Shown here: positions 40,897-53,000 of the stretch, piece by piece | Position numbering within the stretch: the first letter of the stretch is position 1 | How the letters are laid out: every line of letters starts with the position of its first letter | Source of the DNA: Marisa cornuarietis | Taxonomy: Eukaryota; Mollusca; Gastropoda; Architaenioglossa; Ampullariidae | Direction: 5' to 3' | NCBI GenBank assembly: GCA_004794655.1 | Contig: SMMW01000182.1 | Location: forward strand, 62,001-126,000 | Length of the DNA: 64,000 bases | Notes under the pieces: generated by a model | Database searches by the model: none | What the model was told of the DNA's origin: nothing | The model's input: the letters and a program-made list of their open reading frames with translations, nothing else | Made by a program: the position numbers and the translations under genes

Positions 40897-40900
40897 GCGC
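40857..40900. repeat. (CA)n(CG)n microsatellite near the unit A 5' end
   Basis: CA units followed by GTGCGCGCGC, about 30 bp from the possible 5' UTR donor site. Confidence 0.95.
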
Positions 40901-40929
40901 CGTGAAGGCAGGTGTTTTATCACACTTAC

Positions 40930-41040
40930 AAAACTCCAGATCGCCAACGAGATGCGGACACGGACGACAACTTATTAGAGTGCTTTCCCTTGAAGAGTGA
41001 TACTTCAGGTCAGTGATTGCAGACGAACCTGTTGTATGAA
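40930..41040 (-). promoter_or_regulatory. Possible 5' non-coding exon and promoter side of unit A
   Basis: A strong minus-strand donor (GTAAGTG, first base 40929) lies about 735 nt upstream of the unit A coding-exon acceptor. No long frame reaches it, so it could end a 5' UTR exon. The exon start is not visible and the span given is only indicative. One copy of a 125-bp duplicated sequence lies just upstream. Confidence 0.3.
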
Positions 41041-41164
41041 GTATCCATCCAGAAAAATGCTCATTGCGCAGCAAAAACTCAAGAGAAGAAAAAAATAAAA
41101 CAACAGGAAAGTAACAAACTAAAAGACAGAAAAAGACAGAAGTGGTGCTTAGTTATTGAAGTCC
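41040..41164. repeat. Copy 2 of the 125-127-bp direct repeat
   Basis: It has the same order of blocks as the copy at 39849-39975, including AAGAGAAGAAAAAAATAAAA and AGACAGAAGTGGTGCTT. It lies just upstream of the possible 5' exon of unit A. It could be a repeat family member or a local duplication. Confidence 0.7.
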
Positions 41165-42592
41165 GTCTTAAGTCCGTGCTTCAGGCGATTCGGAGCTCTT
41201 CTGCTGCTCTTGTTCAAGTACTCAGCCAGGGAAACAGATAATGACGTGCTGTTGCTATGGCTACCAACAATAACGACGATTAATAATCTCAAAAATGTAT
41301 CTTTTTCTATTGTACTGAATGGTAGTGCGCACTGTAGGTTGGAAACCGGTTTCAATTCATATCAATGTCCGACGAACAACGGATTGTTATACCTCTTATT
41401 TAAAAAAATAAAATAAACGAGCAGCATGCACATGTCCAACCTCAATATTGCACGTGCATTTTTATGGGTGGCCTCGCGCACAACGGCACAAGCACGTTTT
41501 CTGTATAAGTCGTTCACAGACATCGTTACACCTTGCAAGTAAATCGTCAACGCTGTATATTTGGATACGATGGTACCGATGAGAGAGAGATAGGGAAAAG
41601 AATGGGACTGAGAGTAGAACGAGTGATCGAGTCGTTGACATCACCGGGTCTGACGAGAGGGGGGGGAAGGGGGTCTGGCGTACCCGGGCCCGCGACTGTG
41701 AAGGGGGCCGGCCTTGGTCAGTGGATTTTTGTCCTTTAATTCCTCTTCTTTTTCTTTTAAAGAAAGGTTGACGTAACATTAGTCACTCTGATGATTTTTT
41801 CTATGGAGCAGGGTACTACAAGTCTGATCCTTTAACCTCATGTTTCCTCATTACTAGCCACTCACGTGTAAACAGCTCTATGTTCAATTTTAAGTAGTGA
41901 TGTAGATCCTAGTACACTTGTCCTAATGTTTGCAGTCAATATTTCGTTACTGAGGGAAATGTAGATATTGACAATCGAATAGTAAGCATATTATTATATA
42001 CTGGGAAAATAATTTACAATTACAATTACAAGGGACCTGGAGACGTCGTCTGCCCCGGGGCCCGTCCTGGCTGTCGGCGGCCCTGGACACCACAACAACC
42101 ATATTATCTCCTCATTCTCTCGCCCTACTTCCAACCATCAGATATCCCACCACTGATCCATTGTCTGCGTCGCACGAATGCACGGTGTGCTGGGACAGTC
42201 ACCCATGTAGCCTCTGTCTTTATCATTAATAATTTAACGCATCAAATCATAAATGTGTTGGATTCACTTTTATTTGCAACATGTGTAACAGCATCTACAT
42301 ATGTGTTCGTTTTCGGGATGGATACAGTTGTTTTTATTAGCAACCAAATAATGTGCACGCGGCGATTTGTTAACAGTGGCATGGACAATGAAACTTAGAC
42401 ACTTTTGATTAGCCCCGAGCATATAATACAGCTATCATCGTGTTTGCATCAAGAAAGTTGTAAACCAAGCCGGAAATTCTTGACAATGCCTATGATGTAG
42501 TCGGTATCCGAATGTTCATAGGCTGTATATATTATGCTACGCTCAAAAACTGTAATCTTATAAATAAAACTTTCTCTCTTTCTCTCTCTCTC

Positions 42593-42630
<38 letters not shown>

Positions 42631-44700
42631 CGTGCGTGTGTGTGTGCGTGCGTGCGCGCGATTTGGGGGATTCCAGAATGAAAACCATGCAAATCCATAA
42701 GGTTGTCTGATCCTCGCCAACATTGCAGCTATTATGTCGCGGAGTGAGTTTGGTTAATATACGTAATACGAACGTTTGTTTATATGATTGTTGTTTATTT
42801 TCTCCACTTTAATGATATCGGTGGCTTCATACGAGAGAAATAAAAGAAAACACTACACAGAAGAAACTGTAACATATATGTCTGATAGGCAGATCAAAAC
42901 TGGACGACGTGGTAACTTTAGATGGTACCGATGGGAGGTAGCGGGTGAGGGAAAGAAGGTCGAGTGAGCGACGGAGGGGAAAAAAAGCGAACGAATGAGT
43001 AACTTGCTAGCTTCACTCAAACCGTCGTGCCCCTGCTACCGAACATGAGCTGCCAACCTCTTGAGTTAGAGAAGGGATATCAAGTGTACACCTTTCACTA
43101 TTTCGCTAAATTGCTGCCGCTTTTGAATATGCTGACTCGAATGAGCCGACAGATCAAAAGTTGACAATAAAATCCCCAGTGGAAGAGACAGCGACAGAAA
43201 TCAACCCGAGTAAAGTCGGGTACCCTGGCTATAGTAATCTATTTGCGGTATTTTGCCAGGACTGAGTGATCTTCGTCTCCACTCCAGCCCCTGCATACAG
43301 CCCAATGTTACTGTCGTGTCGAAACACAGCAATGATCATAGTTTTGATCGAGGACTGTGTCATAACATTTCTTTGTGCCAAAAAAAATCGGCGAAAAGGC
43401 TGGGGAATTAGAACAGATACTATTTCAAGACTGGGCTTGAATGATCGAATGACAACCACGTCTCTCATTCAACGCCAACGACTTGCTCCTCCTCCACCTC
43501 TCCAATCAGTCGCAAAGCTGGGAGGCGTAGAATATGGCTGTACAATATTGTGTTTTTATTATGAATACACGACTGGTCTTTAGCTTCACATTTTTCTCTA
43601 TTAAAAAAAATAATCGTTAACGCACGCAAATGTGTATGTGAGAATGCGTGTGGGGGACCAAGGTGTTGTTAAGGTAACAAGGAAGGAAAGGGAGTAAAGG
43701 TGCTGAAAGCACAAAGAGTATGGGGAGATAAACATTGTTCAAGCCTGTCTGTCCTCTATAATTCTGTCTTACGCGTGTACGAACGCACACATAAACTTTA
43801 TAGAAGACCTTGAATACAAAGATTTCAAGCAAACAGTCTCTTCATGGCAGTTTGTTTGTTGGCACGCTGAATGCAAGAATCTTTTCAATACTAAACCAGT
43901 TCCATGGTCATAAAAGGCAGACTGCACTGGGTACGGCCGAACGCTTTCATTATCTGCGCTTGTGAAAAGATCTCCAAAATGACGAGAACCACTCGCAGCA
44001 CTGAAAACAGGTCGAACCACCCACCCTTCGTCTAAACAAAATGCGAGGGCAGATGAATGACTCCAATACTTCCTACATGAAGAAAAAAATCCACAGTTCA
44101 ATGCAACGAGGAATGACTGCAGGTCACTTATGAAGTTAAAAAAAGACAACCAAGATCTGATAAATATATGCGTGGTTTGTGTAGTTGAAGAGTAGTCTTG
44201 AAGAAAGTGTGCCCCTGGCCTATGTATGTCAGGGTGGGTGTTATTTTTTGGACAGTACATGAAGGATAAGCTTTCGACTGAACTGTAGTTTTTGTTTTCT
44301 TTTATCGGTAGCAGCCTTCGGTAACAAACCAGGGATGCAAACTTTAAACCAGGTTCTTATTACTAAATATCTGGCACTCACTCAAGCTAAGGAGTGAATT
44401 CTTTGTGTCCAAGCACGTTTGGTGGTGTCAACACGTGGGGCACTACTCACGCGAGGTTTCACGAGTTTCTGAAAAAGACGTGAACGACATGTGCCTGTCA
44501 GTAGACAACGTTACACTGTACACAACAAACAACCGTCACGAATCGAGCGTAGGTCTGTTCGTCAAAAAGCAAAAAAGGTGAAAGCGGGGGACAAAGTCTA
44601 TGTCCCGAGCGTGTGCCGTGTGCTTTACGTCGCCATAACCTTTGTTTTAAATTTGATTTCGTTGATTGCCACGATATTTGCTGATATAGTAGGAGACTTT
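41165..44700. other. Region between units A and B
   Basis: The divergent gap between the minus-strand unit A and the plus-strand unit B. It has GC-rich spots at about 41655-41720 and 42045-42090 that look like ends of a degraded DNA transposon, and one compound microsatellite. Promoters of both units probably lie here. No core promoter is recognisable by eye. Confidence 0.35.
42571..42661. repeat. (CT)n(GT)n(GC)n compound microsatellite
   Basis: A CT tract passes into GT and then into GTGC/GCGC units. Confidence 0.95.
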
Positions 44701-44737
44701 ACCCTTTCAGTCTTCGAGGAAAGAAGTTTCTTTAATC
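44701..44737 (+). promoter_or_regulatory. Splice acceptor and 5' UTR stretch before the 346-aa frame
   Basis: A pyrimidine tract and CAG (44701-44710) form a good 3' splice site 27 nt before the start codon. This suggests that the coding exon is the last exon and that the promoter lies further upstream, outside any region I can identify. A 91-codon frame at 44491-44766 crosses this acceptor and is better read as intronic. Confidence 0.6.
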
Positions 44738-45778
44738 ATGGAGTCAGCAACAGATCAGTCGAGTGACTCTCACTTGTTCACAATGACCTCGGTGACAACT
44801 CCCTCGTTGTGCACCAACATCCAACAGAGTTCCTCCGACATTCCCGCGACCCGGTCCGACGACGACCCCAAGGGGGCCTTCCTGTTCTGCGTTGCCGTAG
44901 TGTGCATCTACGGGTTGAGCATCGTCGCCTTCATTGGCAGCCACGTGAAGAAGCGACAGGTGAACAAAGACGAGGAGCGTCAGATCTCGCGCTACCTCAA
45001 GAATGGGCACCATCCGGTTACCATGAACGGGAACCGGTTTCGCGTACTTCGCTTCAAGACCAGTGCCCTTATGTGTTCCACGCTGGGACTGCGTCGCCAT
45101 ATGAGACCCATCTCGCATGCCGAGTCAAAGAGTTCTCGCCGCGCGCGAAGCAGCTTTGAGAACTCGGACCACAAGAACAATGCAGAGAAGGTCGATGGCG
45201 CCGAGGACGACAATGAATGTTTCCTTCCACAAAGAGAAAAACCACACCCATCGCACCCAACGGAAGCTCTCCAGCAAGTAGCAAGCATTCCGTTAAAGTT
45301 GCACATGCCTGGTCAAGACCCTCTGAACGCCTCCTTAGGGGGGACACAGGGGGAAACTGCCAACGCATCTAGCAACGGAACTGACCCCCTCCTTGCGACG
45401 GCTGGACGAGACGACGCGGAGGTCGCGTCTTCGGGGGTCAAGGACGATGAAACGATGCTGACGTTCCTCGACGAGCTGTCGTCGAAACAAGAGAATCGCA
45501 TCGAACTACCATCCAGTAGTCACAGCACCGCTAAAAGTCGTCCCGTTAACTGTTTGTCTCGCGACGCTTCTAATGACAGTGTGGGGACCATCGGCATTCA
45601 TGTCAACGGAGTGACTGTTACTCCTTCCAACAGTCCAGGCGAGAGCGTGGTGGTGTGGCAGGCCGCTGTGAGCGTTCAGAAGCCTCGTCCAAGTGCGAAG
45701 GAACTCCGAGTCATGGATCCTGAGGCGGGAGCTATCAGACCCTTCAGAGGTCGCCGGTCTGCTTTGTTTCCCATCTAG
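44738..45778 (+). CDS. 346-aa single-pass membrane protein with a long polar tail, KCNE-like near the membrane
   Basis: This is the longest open frame in the window. Its codons are GC-richer than the flanks. The first 46 residues are Ser/Thr-rich with no signal peptide. One membrane segment spans about residues 47-68 (AFLFCVAVVCIYGLSIVAFI), followed by GSHVKKRQ and an acidic-basic stretch (KDEERQISRYLKN). The positive-inside rule puts the tail of about 278 residues in the cytosol. The tail is Ser-rich with basic clusters (SSRRARSS) and ends RRSALFPI. The Y-G-x-S pattern in the membrane segment and the basic, charged stretch after it resemble KCNE potassium-channel accessory subunits, but those are usually 100-180 residues, so this is only a suggestion. 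The ATG has G at +4 and lies 27 nt after a TTTACCCTTTCAG acceptor, so a 5' UTR intron is likely. Confidence 0.8.
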   Translation: MESATDQSSDSHLFTMTSVTTPSLCTNIQQSSSDIPATRSDDDPKGAFLFCVAVVCIYGLSIVAFIGSHVKKRQVNKDEERQISRYLKNGHHPVTMNGNRFRVLRFKTSALMCSTLGLRRHMRPISHAESKSSRRARSSFENSDHKNNAEKVDGAEDDNECFLPQREKPHPSHPTEALQQVASIPLKLHMPGQDPLNASLGGTQGETANASSNGTDPLLATAGRDDAEVASSGVKDDETMLTFLDELSSKQENRIELPSSSHSTAKSRPVNCLSRDASNDSVGTIGIHVNGVTVTPSNSPGESVVVWQAAVSVQKPRPSAKELRVMDPEAGAIRPFRGRRSALFPI

Positions 45779-46720
45779 GATGCGGGAGGAAGCATTTTAG
45801 CAGCAAATGAAGTCTCCCCAATTCGATCATGTGAGGTGTTGTGAAGAATCTGTTTGGTCCACCGGCCAAGTTGTGTTAGATTGTGTGATTTCCACTCACG
45901 ATAAAACTCCTTTGGTAATGGTGAAAACAACAAAATGGTGGCACACCACGTAAAGCTCTTTGACAGAGGTGTCAAAAGTGGAACAAGGTGGGCTGTTCGC
46001 TGCTTCTCTTGGTTGTCGCAAACCCTAGCTGATGGAAGGGACAGAATTGGTGGTGTACTGTTCGCTACGTCAACCATGTTAATGGGATAAAGTAATTTTC
46101 CCTCCCTCCCACCATGCTTCAAACCCACCTACGTATGTACCTGCAATTTTGCCTTTTTTTTCTCCCACTCTCTCTGCAAAATCTACAATTTTCTTTAATA
46201 CTTTTGCCACCACACATCATCTGAGTGACAATGCACCTCTTGAAAAGGATGTCCTTTACTTTGACATGATTTATTGTTGCTGCTATTTATAACCACTCGC
46301 ATCGTGAACTCACTGTTCGCTTTTTCCCCTCCCCTAATGTTTGCTCTCATCAATATTTATGAATCCTCGGATGCCGAAGTAGATTCTTTTTGTTGAAATA
46401 ATCGCAAATTTAACTTGTAATATTTTTTAACCTTCTAAATTTGAAAGGAAGCCCTGGGGCTGGGTGAACGGACGTATGTCTCTGAACTGCTGGGCTGTTG
46501 CCCAGACTTTTAGCCTGTCACGAAGTTCTAGGTTGTCAGCTCTTGGTGAACTGTTTAAGAATTTTATCACGGTTCCGAATATTAAACTGTTAAAGTCAAA
46601 ATAGACTTGCAATAAATTAGCCAATTTTTAATTCTTTCTTTTTTTTTGAGGGGGAAGGGGGCCAGGGATGAGTTCTCGACCTCCACTTCCCATGACGGAG
46701 CCAATAAACTGAAGACACAA
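45779..46720 (+). other. 3' UTR of unit B with two poly(A) signals
   Basis: Non-coding sequence follows the TAG stop. AATAAA at 46611-46616 is followed by a T-rich then G-rich stretch, the usual downstream element. A second AATAAA lies at 46703-46708. The first looks better placed. The unit ends a few hundred bases from the probable end of the convergent unit C. Confidence 0.5.
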
Positions 46721-47035
46721 CAGACCAATATTGAGCTTTTATACATTGTCAGGATATGCACAGGAGTATATCAGGATATACAGTGAGGGGTATCTAAACA
46801 CAAGTTCATATGTTAGGACAGTGTATATGTCTTGAATTTATCTTGATGCTGGCAGGGGTGTAATTTGTCTGCAAGCAGTCTAGATATATATATATAGATC
46901 AGTGGTTAGGTGGATGGCTAACACCTAGTAGCCCACTATAACGTTTTACACTTAACCTGATTTACTAACTCACTATCCTGCTTATAGCATACTGTGCACT
47001 CTGCCTATGAAGGCCAAATATTAGACAGGACCCCA

Positions 47036-50000
47036 TGATGTGATTTACAAATAACTTTATTATTATGATATAAAGAGCTATTGTGTATAATTATGTTTTT
47101 GTACAAAATGATGGGTTGAGTAAAACAGTATCAAATATACACTTCAAATCACTTTTCTATGTCACCCTGCACAAAGGTAGATATTCCAGACGTTCTGGAA
47201 ATTCAAGATTCTAGCGAGAAAAGAAGGCCAAACCAAAAGAAAAAGAATTTTTAAACCTACTCCGATCACACAACAGTTCTTAAGTCCTACCCTGGTGGGC
47301 AAGATACTTTATGTGCAAAACATTTTGATGCAGTGAACTAAACATACATGACTGTCAAATATCAAAGAAACACACAAAAATCTAGCATGCAAACGTGCAA
47401 GCATGAACAACTTTCTCCAACCTCACCATACCTACCTATATTTCACATCACAAATTGAAAACAGTTGTTAAGGCAAAGTGAGACAGAAAAGCAAGAATGA
47501 CCTTTTTTAAATAAAAACCTCACCAGCTCTGGAAAACTGAAATTACAATTTAACTTCAGCATTTTCTCTTCTCTCTACGGGGAGGGAGAAAAATTTATCT
47601 TTTCTGGTAATCAACAATATTTACTGGGAAGTTCATGATGAAGCAAAGATAAAAAGCAGACATTGGTGTACGTAAACCAACAATTGAAAATGGAAAGAGC
47701 ATAAATACAGAGGGTTCCAGATATTAAACAACTGCTTGCATAAAAAGTCAACCAGGTTAATTATTCCAATCCGAATAATAACTGATTACAACACCTTCAT
47801 GTATTTGTACACATACTTCATATTTGTATGTTACAGCCATTTAAGACAGGTGACTAGCATGAAAGATAATCTGTGAATGAATGAATGGAATACATATATG
47901 AACAAAACAAAAATATTTTAATTTTTATTTTGAGTAAATGATGGTGAATGTTATTTTAGGAGCTCTAACTTCCAGTCAAAGAGTAAAAGGTTCCTTTCCA
48001 AATACACAGGGTTAAAAAAATCATGAAGATGAGTGCTGTAACCAACAACAAAGACAATAATGGCCATTACCATGCAATCAGAGAAAAAACAGTCACCCCA
48101 GATCATTCAAAAACATTAAAAACCCAAGACAAGCTAGTTGTTTTCCCAGAAACCTTCTGGTGGGAATTTGTGACACAATAGCTGCAATCAATATTAAATT
48201 CCTGTAAGACGGTTTAGGAAAGAAAATGAGAAAGGGGGAAGACAGAGAGAGGGGGAGAGAAGAAAAAAATAATTTTATTGTAAGATTATGCAATCTTAAT
48301 GTGAGGAAAGTCATCAATAATGTTTAATTTGTTTGCAGTCTGGATCAAAACTTAAGAAAATTAAAATATTATCATAAGCAGCCATGATTTCCTTCCTTAA
48401 AGGGGATATAAAATATGTTGATAATCAAATCATGATTTACATCTCACAATTGAGATTAAAACAAGATCAGAACAAAATTCTTTAAAAACCAGTGTACCCT
48501 CCCCAACCCATCTTAACGGCCATTCTTGTAGATCAGTTTAAAATATTTAAGCTCATTTGAGTGTTATCACAAACAAAGACCCATGAGCTGATAAATACAA
48601 TGTTCTTCTTGTAGAAGAAAACTAAAGCCTTTTCCCAGGTGAAGATAAAAAAAACCCAATGTCCAAAATAATTACACTTTTTAGTGAAACTCAGTGAAGA
48701 TCCAACAAAGTGTGTTTTAAAATGATTATATCATGGCAAGGGTCTGAGACATTTTGTAGGAAAAACGTGAAGTAAGTGATTTACTTTGAACAGGACACAC
48801 CCAATCGCATTTCCTTTTAACTGAGCATGAATGAAGGAATATTTTCTACTGCTTTGAAAGGACTAGGAAATTGGTGTTTTATGGCAAGCCAGCAACTAAA
48901 GTTATATCATGGCAAAGCAGCTAACCCTGTAAACATGCTACATGAAGAGAAAGAACAGCATGTCTGAGATAAGATTTGAACCCAGGACAGCAAACTGTCC
49001 CTGAATTGGTGACATATGCTAACTGTTGCACCTCTAAACTACCTGCCTGGTTTGAAAACTGTCCAAAAAAGTGCACAGTCTGCTTCTGCATTCAAATGGT
49101 TGCACATTAATGGTGTTAGCACCCCTGAATGACAAGATTAGCAGCAACTACATTAAAAAAATTAAAAATTAAGGAAGCTTGCAACCAGGGAAATAGGATC
49201 TCTTCACATCCCATTAAATAACATAATAATAAGAGGGCTTTTAAAAAGAACATTTTTCTAACTTGTTATTATTTTGCATTAATTGTACTATTTATGTGAT
49301 CTCAATATAAGTAACAAAATCATATCTTTTGTTCTTGTGAAACTTGTCTCTGTAAATTTTCATGTTTTCAAGTAAAATGGCTTTAGTTTTCTACTGGTTC
49401 CCTTGACAAGCTTTGTTAGTCCTTTGTTGCACGTAAAACATGAAAAGGTCCTTTTTTTAAGAACAAATTTCACTCTGCATTGTGCAGCCTAACTGCCTTG
49501 GCATTAAATATCCAAATACTTTATGGCATTGAAAAGGCTAATAAAAGCAAGACAAAGACTTATTTAAAAAAATACCTTGGCACATAAGCTAAGCAAAATC
49601 TCATGCAGCTATGTATGACAAAGCACAATCGAGTACACCATTAAGTGGATGTCATTCAGCGGGGGCCAAAAATAACTCCTTTTAAACCCACTCCACATAC
49701 ACTTTGAACATGCATGACCTCCAGCTGAAAAAAGAATAACAGCAGTTACATTGTTATTTTCACCCAGGCCACCAAAGCACCACTCTTAGCACACAAAATT
49801 CCCCCTTTTCAGGTCTAATGTTGAACAATATGCAGCTATAGTTATTGGAATAAACAAAGATCTAAAAACCATTCACTGGTAAAGGGAGGCTAGAAACTGA
49901 CGAAAAATGACAAGGGGCACATAGGTGGCTTCATACCCATGATGCAGATAAATATTCATCATGGAAGGTTATAAAAAAAAAAAGCACAAATCATCAGGGT

Positions 50001-53000
50001 TTATCCACATTATATGAGCACATGGTGTAAAACATAGGAAATGCAGCTTTCCCTACAGTCTCATGACAATGCATACACAGATGTGGATGTGGACACACAC
50101 ACAACTTCCATGATGACTGGCATTTTGCAAATCATAAAAACTGGTTTAAAATCTGCACTTTGTCCCTGGAGCTTGTCCAATATGTAAATTCAGAAGAAAT
50201 ATCCAATGAATGGACATGCAGTAGTGCCAGTCCCCAGGTCAAGACATACTATTAGAAGTTGCATTAAAGCAGGACTAGATTCTTGCTTCTTAACTGTTAG
50301 TTCAAACTCTCTCTCACGGGGAAAACACAGTCTTTGGTTGCTTAAGCATAAAGTAAGAAGGCATTCTACAAGTCTTATCCCCCCTTTACTGATAAGCTGT
50401 TACAAAGGCAGGCTTCAGGCTCACAAAATATACTGAAAAAGGTTCGAAGAAACAATGTTTTGGCCTTGTGGGACAGAGTAAGAATGCCAGAACAGGACTC
50501 CCTCTCATGCATGCATATGTCTAAGAACAAACTACTATGAAGCACATTTAAATGAGCCTAAACATTCTCCAATCATACACAAGAAATGTGCATAGAAAGA
50601 AGCCCGTAACAAGGATATAGCATAGCATTTTAAAAATCAACACATGGTGTTGCAGGCATACAGTTTTTCTTGCTACATCCACTACATGCACCATCAATAG
50701 AAAAAAAATAAAAAAAACACTTTACAAAAGAAAAAAGCTGTTTAATAGATGACTAACATCCTCCTGAACTTCTGGTGGGTACCTGAGTTAACTATACACA
50801 CCACCCATGCATGCAGATATTCATTCACACCTTAAAAATCTGCCAGAAGTATTCATTTATCCAAGTGCAGACATGGATGCTTTTTACTACTGTGCTAGAC
50901 AACATGCATGCATATTGCTACAAACATGTTTTTACATTCTGAATGCTGTTAGCATTGCAACATCAATCTCCCCTTTTGGTTTTTTAAAATATAAATGTAA
51001 ACAGATTTTTAAAGACAGTTATCAGAAAAGCAATTTCTAAAAAATAAAAAACATCTAATTTTTTGCATGTACAGACTACCAAAAAAGAATAAAAGATAAA
51101 GCTAAACACAATGCTGGTAGAAACCTTGCAAGAATACATCTTTAATTCCTCTGGAATATAGCAACAGCCATGATGTACACAAAGAACAAAAAAAAGGTAG
51201 CAGATATTTTATCCATGAATGTAAATCAAGCAGTAAAATTGCTCCCATAGCAGAGGGCAGCATCACAAGTAAAATGTGAAAACATATTTATCCTATACAT
51301 TAATGCCTGTGGAATTTTTTTAATAGCTCAATGCAGCAGAGCTTTATATCTGAGGTTATATATCCTCTTTAACAAAACTTGGGGAAAAAAGGCTGTTTTC
51401 TCTGTACACAGCTTCAAACCCAGTTATCATAGGGTTACTCTAAAACAATATCAAAACCTTTCACCAGCTAAAGCTTTTGTGCAAATAAATTTTCACTCCT
51501 AGCTGTTGTTAAATCTATGGGTGCTTCCTCCAACCAACTATGACAAGATCTCAGCTGTAGGGTCAAAAAATGTTTTCTATAAAACTGGTTTTCTTTAGTA
51601 ACCACAGAATCTCAACAACACATGAAATAACAGTGACAAAAGAACAGAAAAATAAAGACAGTTGATCATTACAGTTCAGAAAAGATAACAGGCAACAAGT
51701 TAATGTGTTGATTGGGAAGTGTTGAACATTAAACACAGAAAAACAAACTGAGGACGGTGTACATCTTGTTATCAAAAAGGTGTGCTACATCTACATAACC
51801 ACAAAAATATATGTTTAAGTAAAATGTTTTCTATAAGACTTATTATATTTGCCAGCAAAATATTTTCAATAAGAACATATTCTTTGTCAACATCTAATGA
51901 CTATACAAACATGGAAGCCTCTTTGTGCTAAATAAATAAAGCAGTCCAGAAATAAATCTAGTATATTTATATATATATATCAACAAATATAACCCCCCTC
52001 CCCATATATGCAGACACACACTTTCCAAACATCAATACATATGCAAGACTCACATTCCAAGCCTCCCATAGAATGAAGGGAAAGTGGTGGGGGAGGGAAA
52101 CAATGGTAGGTAAATAAAATGAGGCTCTCTGAAGGTTTTCCTTCTAAAACTAGTCTCCAGTATAGCCTTAATTAAAAAAAAAAAATCAGTGAGCGGCATA
52201 AACAAAGGTGATTTTAAAACCAAGCAGCGTACACAATTACATAGATGCTTTGCATCTTCTTTAAGTATCATGAGAACCAACATTTACTCATGTCCAGATA
52301 GTTCTTTGTATTTTCAATTTTCTTATCACTTTCTGTGACTTTTCTTTGTGGACTTGGAAAAAAATATTCATATTATTTGTTCCGACACGAGTCTACACTT
52401 CCCTGCAAGTGTTAAGACTGAAAAGTCAAAGGATCATTTCGTACACACCACACAAAACATTTTGGGGGCCTTTTGACCAGCCTCCCAAAGGAATTGTATT
52501 AGTCTCCCCACCCACCCAATGCCACCATTTCATATGTACACCCAGCAGAAAGGACAGATGTAAAGCCTTCTTTCATAAGTGTTAAATCTTCAGAAAAATT
52601 CCTCCTCCTCTTACACCCTTGAGATGCATAACAAAAAATTAATACAGGAAAAAATTTGTGGTGGATCTTTCCCACTCCATGTATGACTATTATTAACTTT
52701 TGAAAAATGTTTGGAACCAGCATGCTGCAAGTGACGAGGGGCACTAACAGTAACAGACAGAAAAGTAAATATACAAGGGCTTCTCACAACTCTAGTGATT
52801 ACCAGCTACTGCAAATGAAGATAAAAATTCAAGGGGTGGGTGGGAATCTCATGTTGTCAAATCAGCATGCGCTGACACTATGTACATTATGATCTAAACT
52901 GTGTGTCTCAATAAACATAAAGCAGGAAAAAATTGCATCCAGGTATTTTCTGTTAAAAGTGTAATTTACAAAATAAGGAACAAGTGTAGAAAAATGTCAG

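Noticed and set aside
43769..44260. 163-codon minus-strand ORF
   Set aside because: No recognisable domain and no coding-like codon use, and it lies just before the plus-strand unit B.
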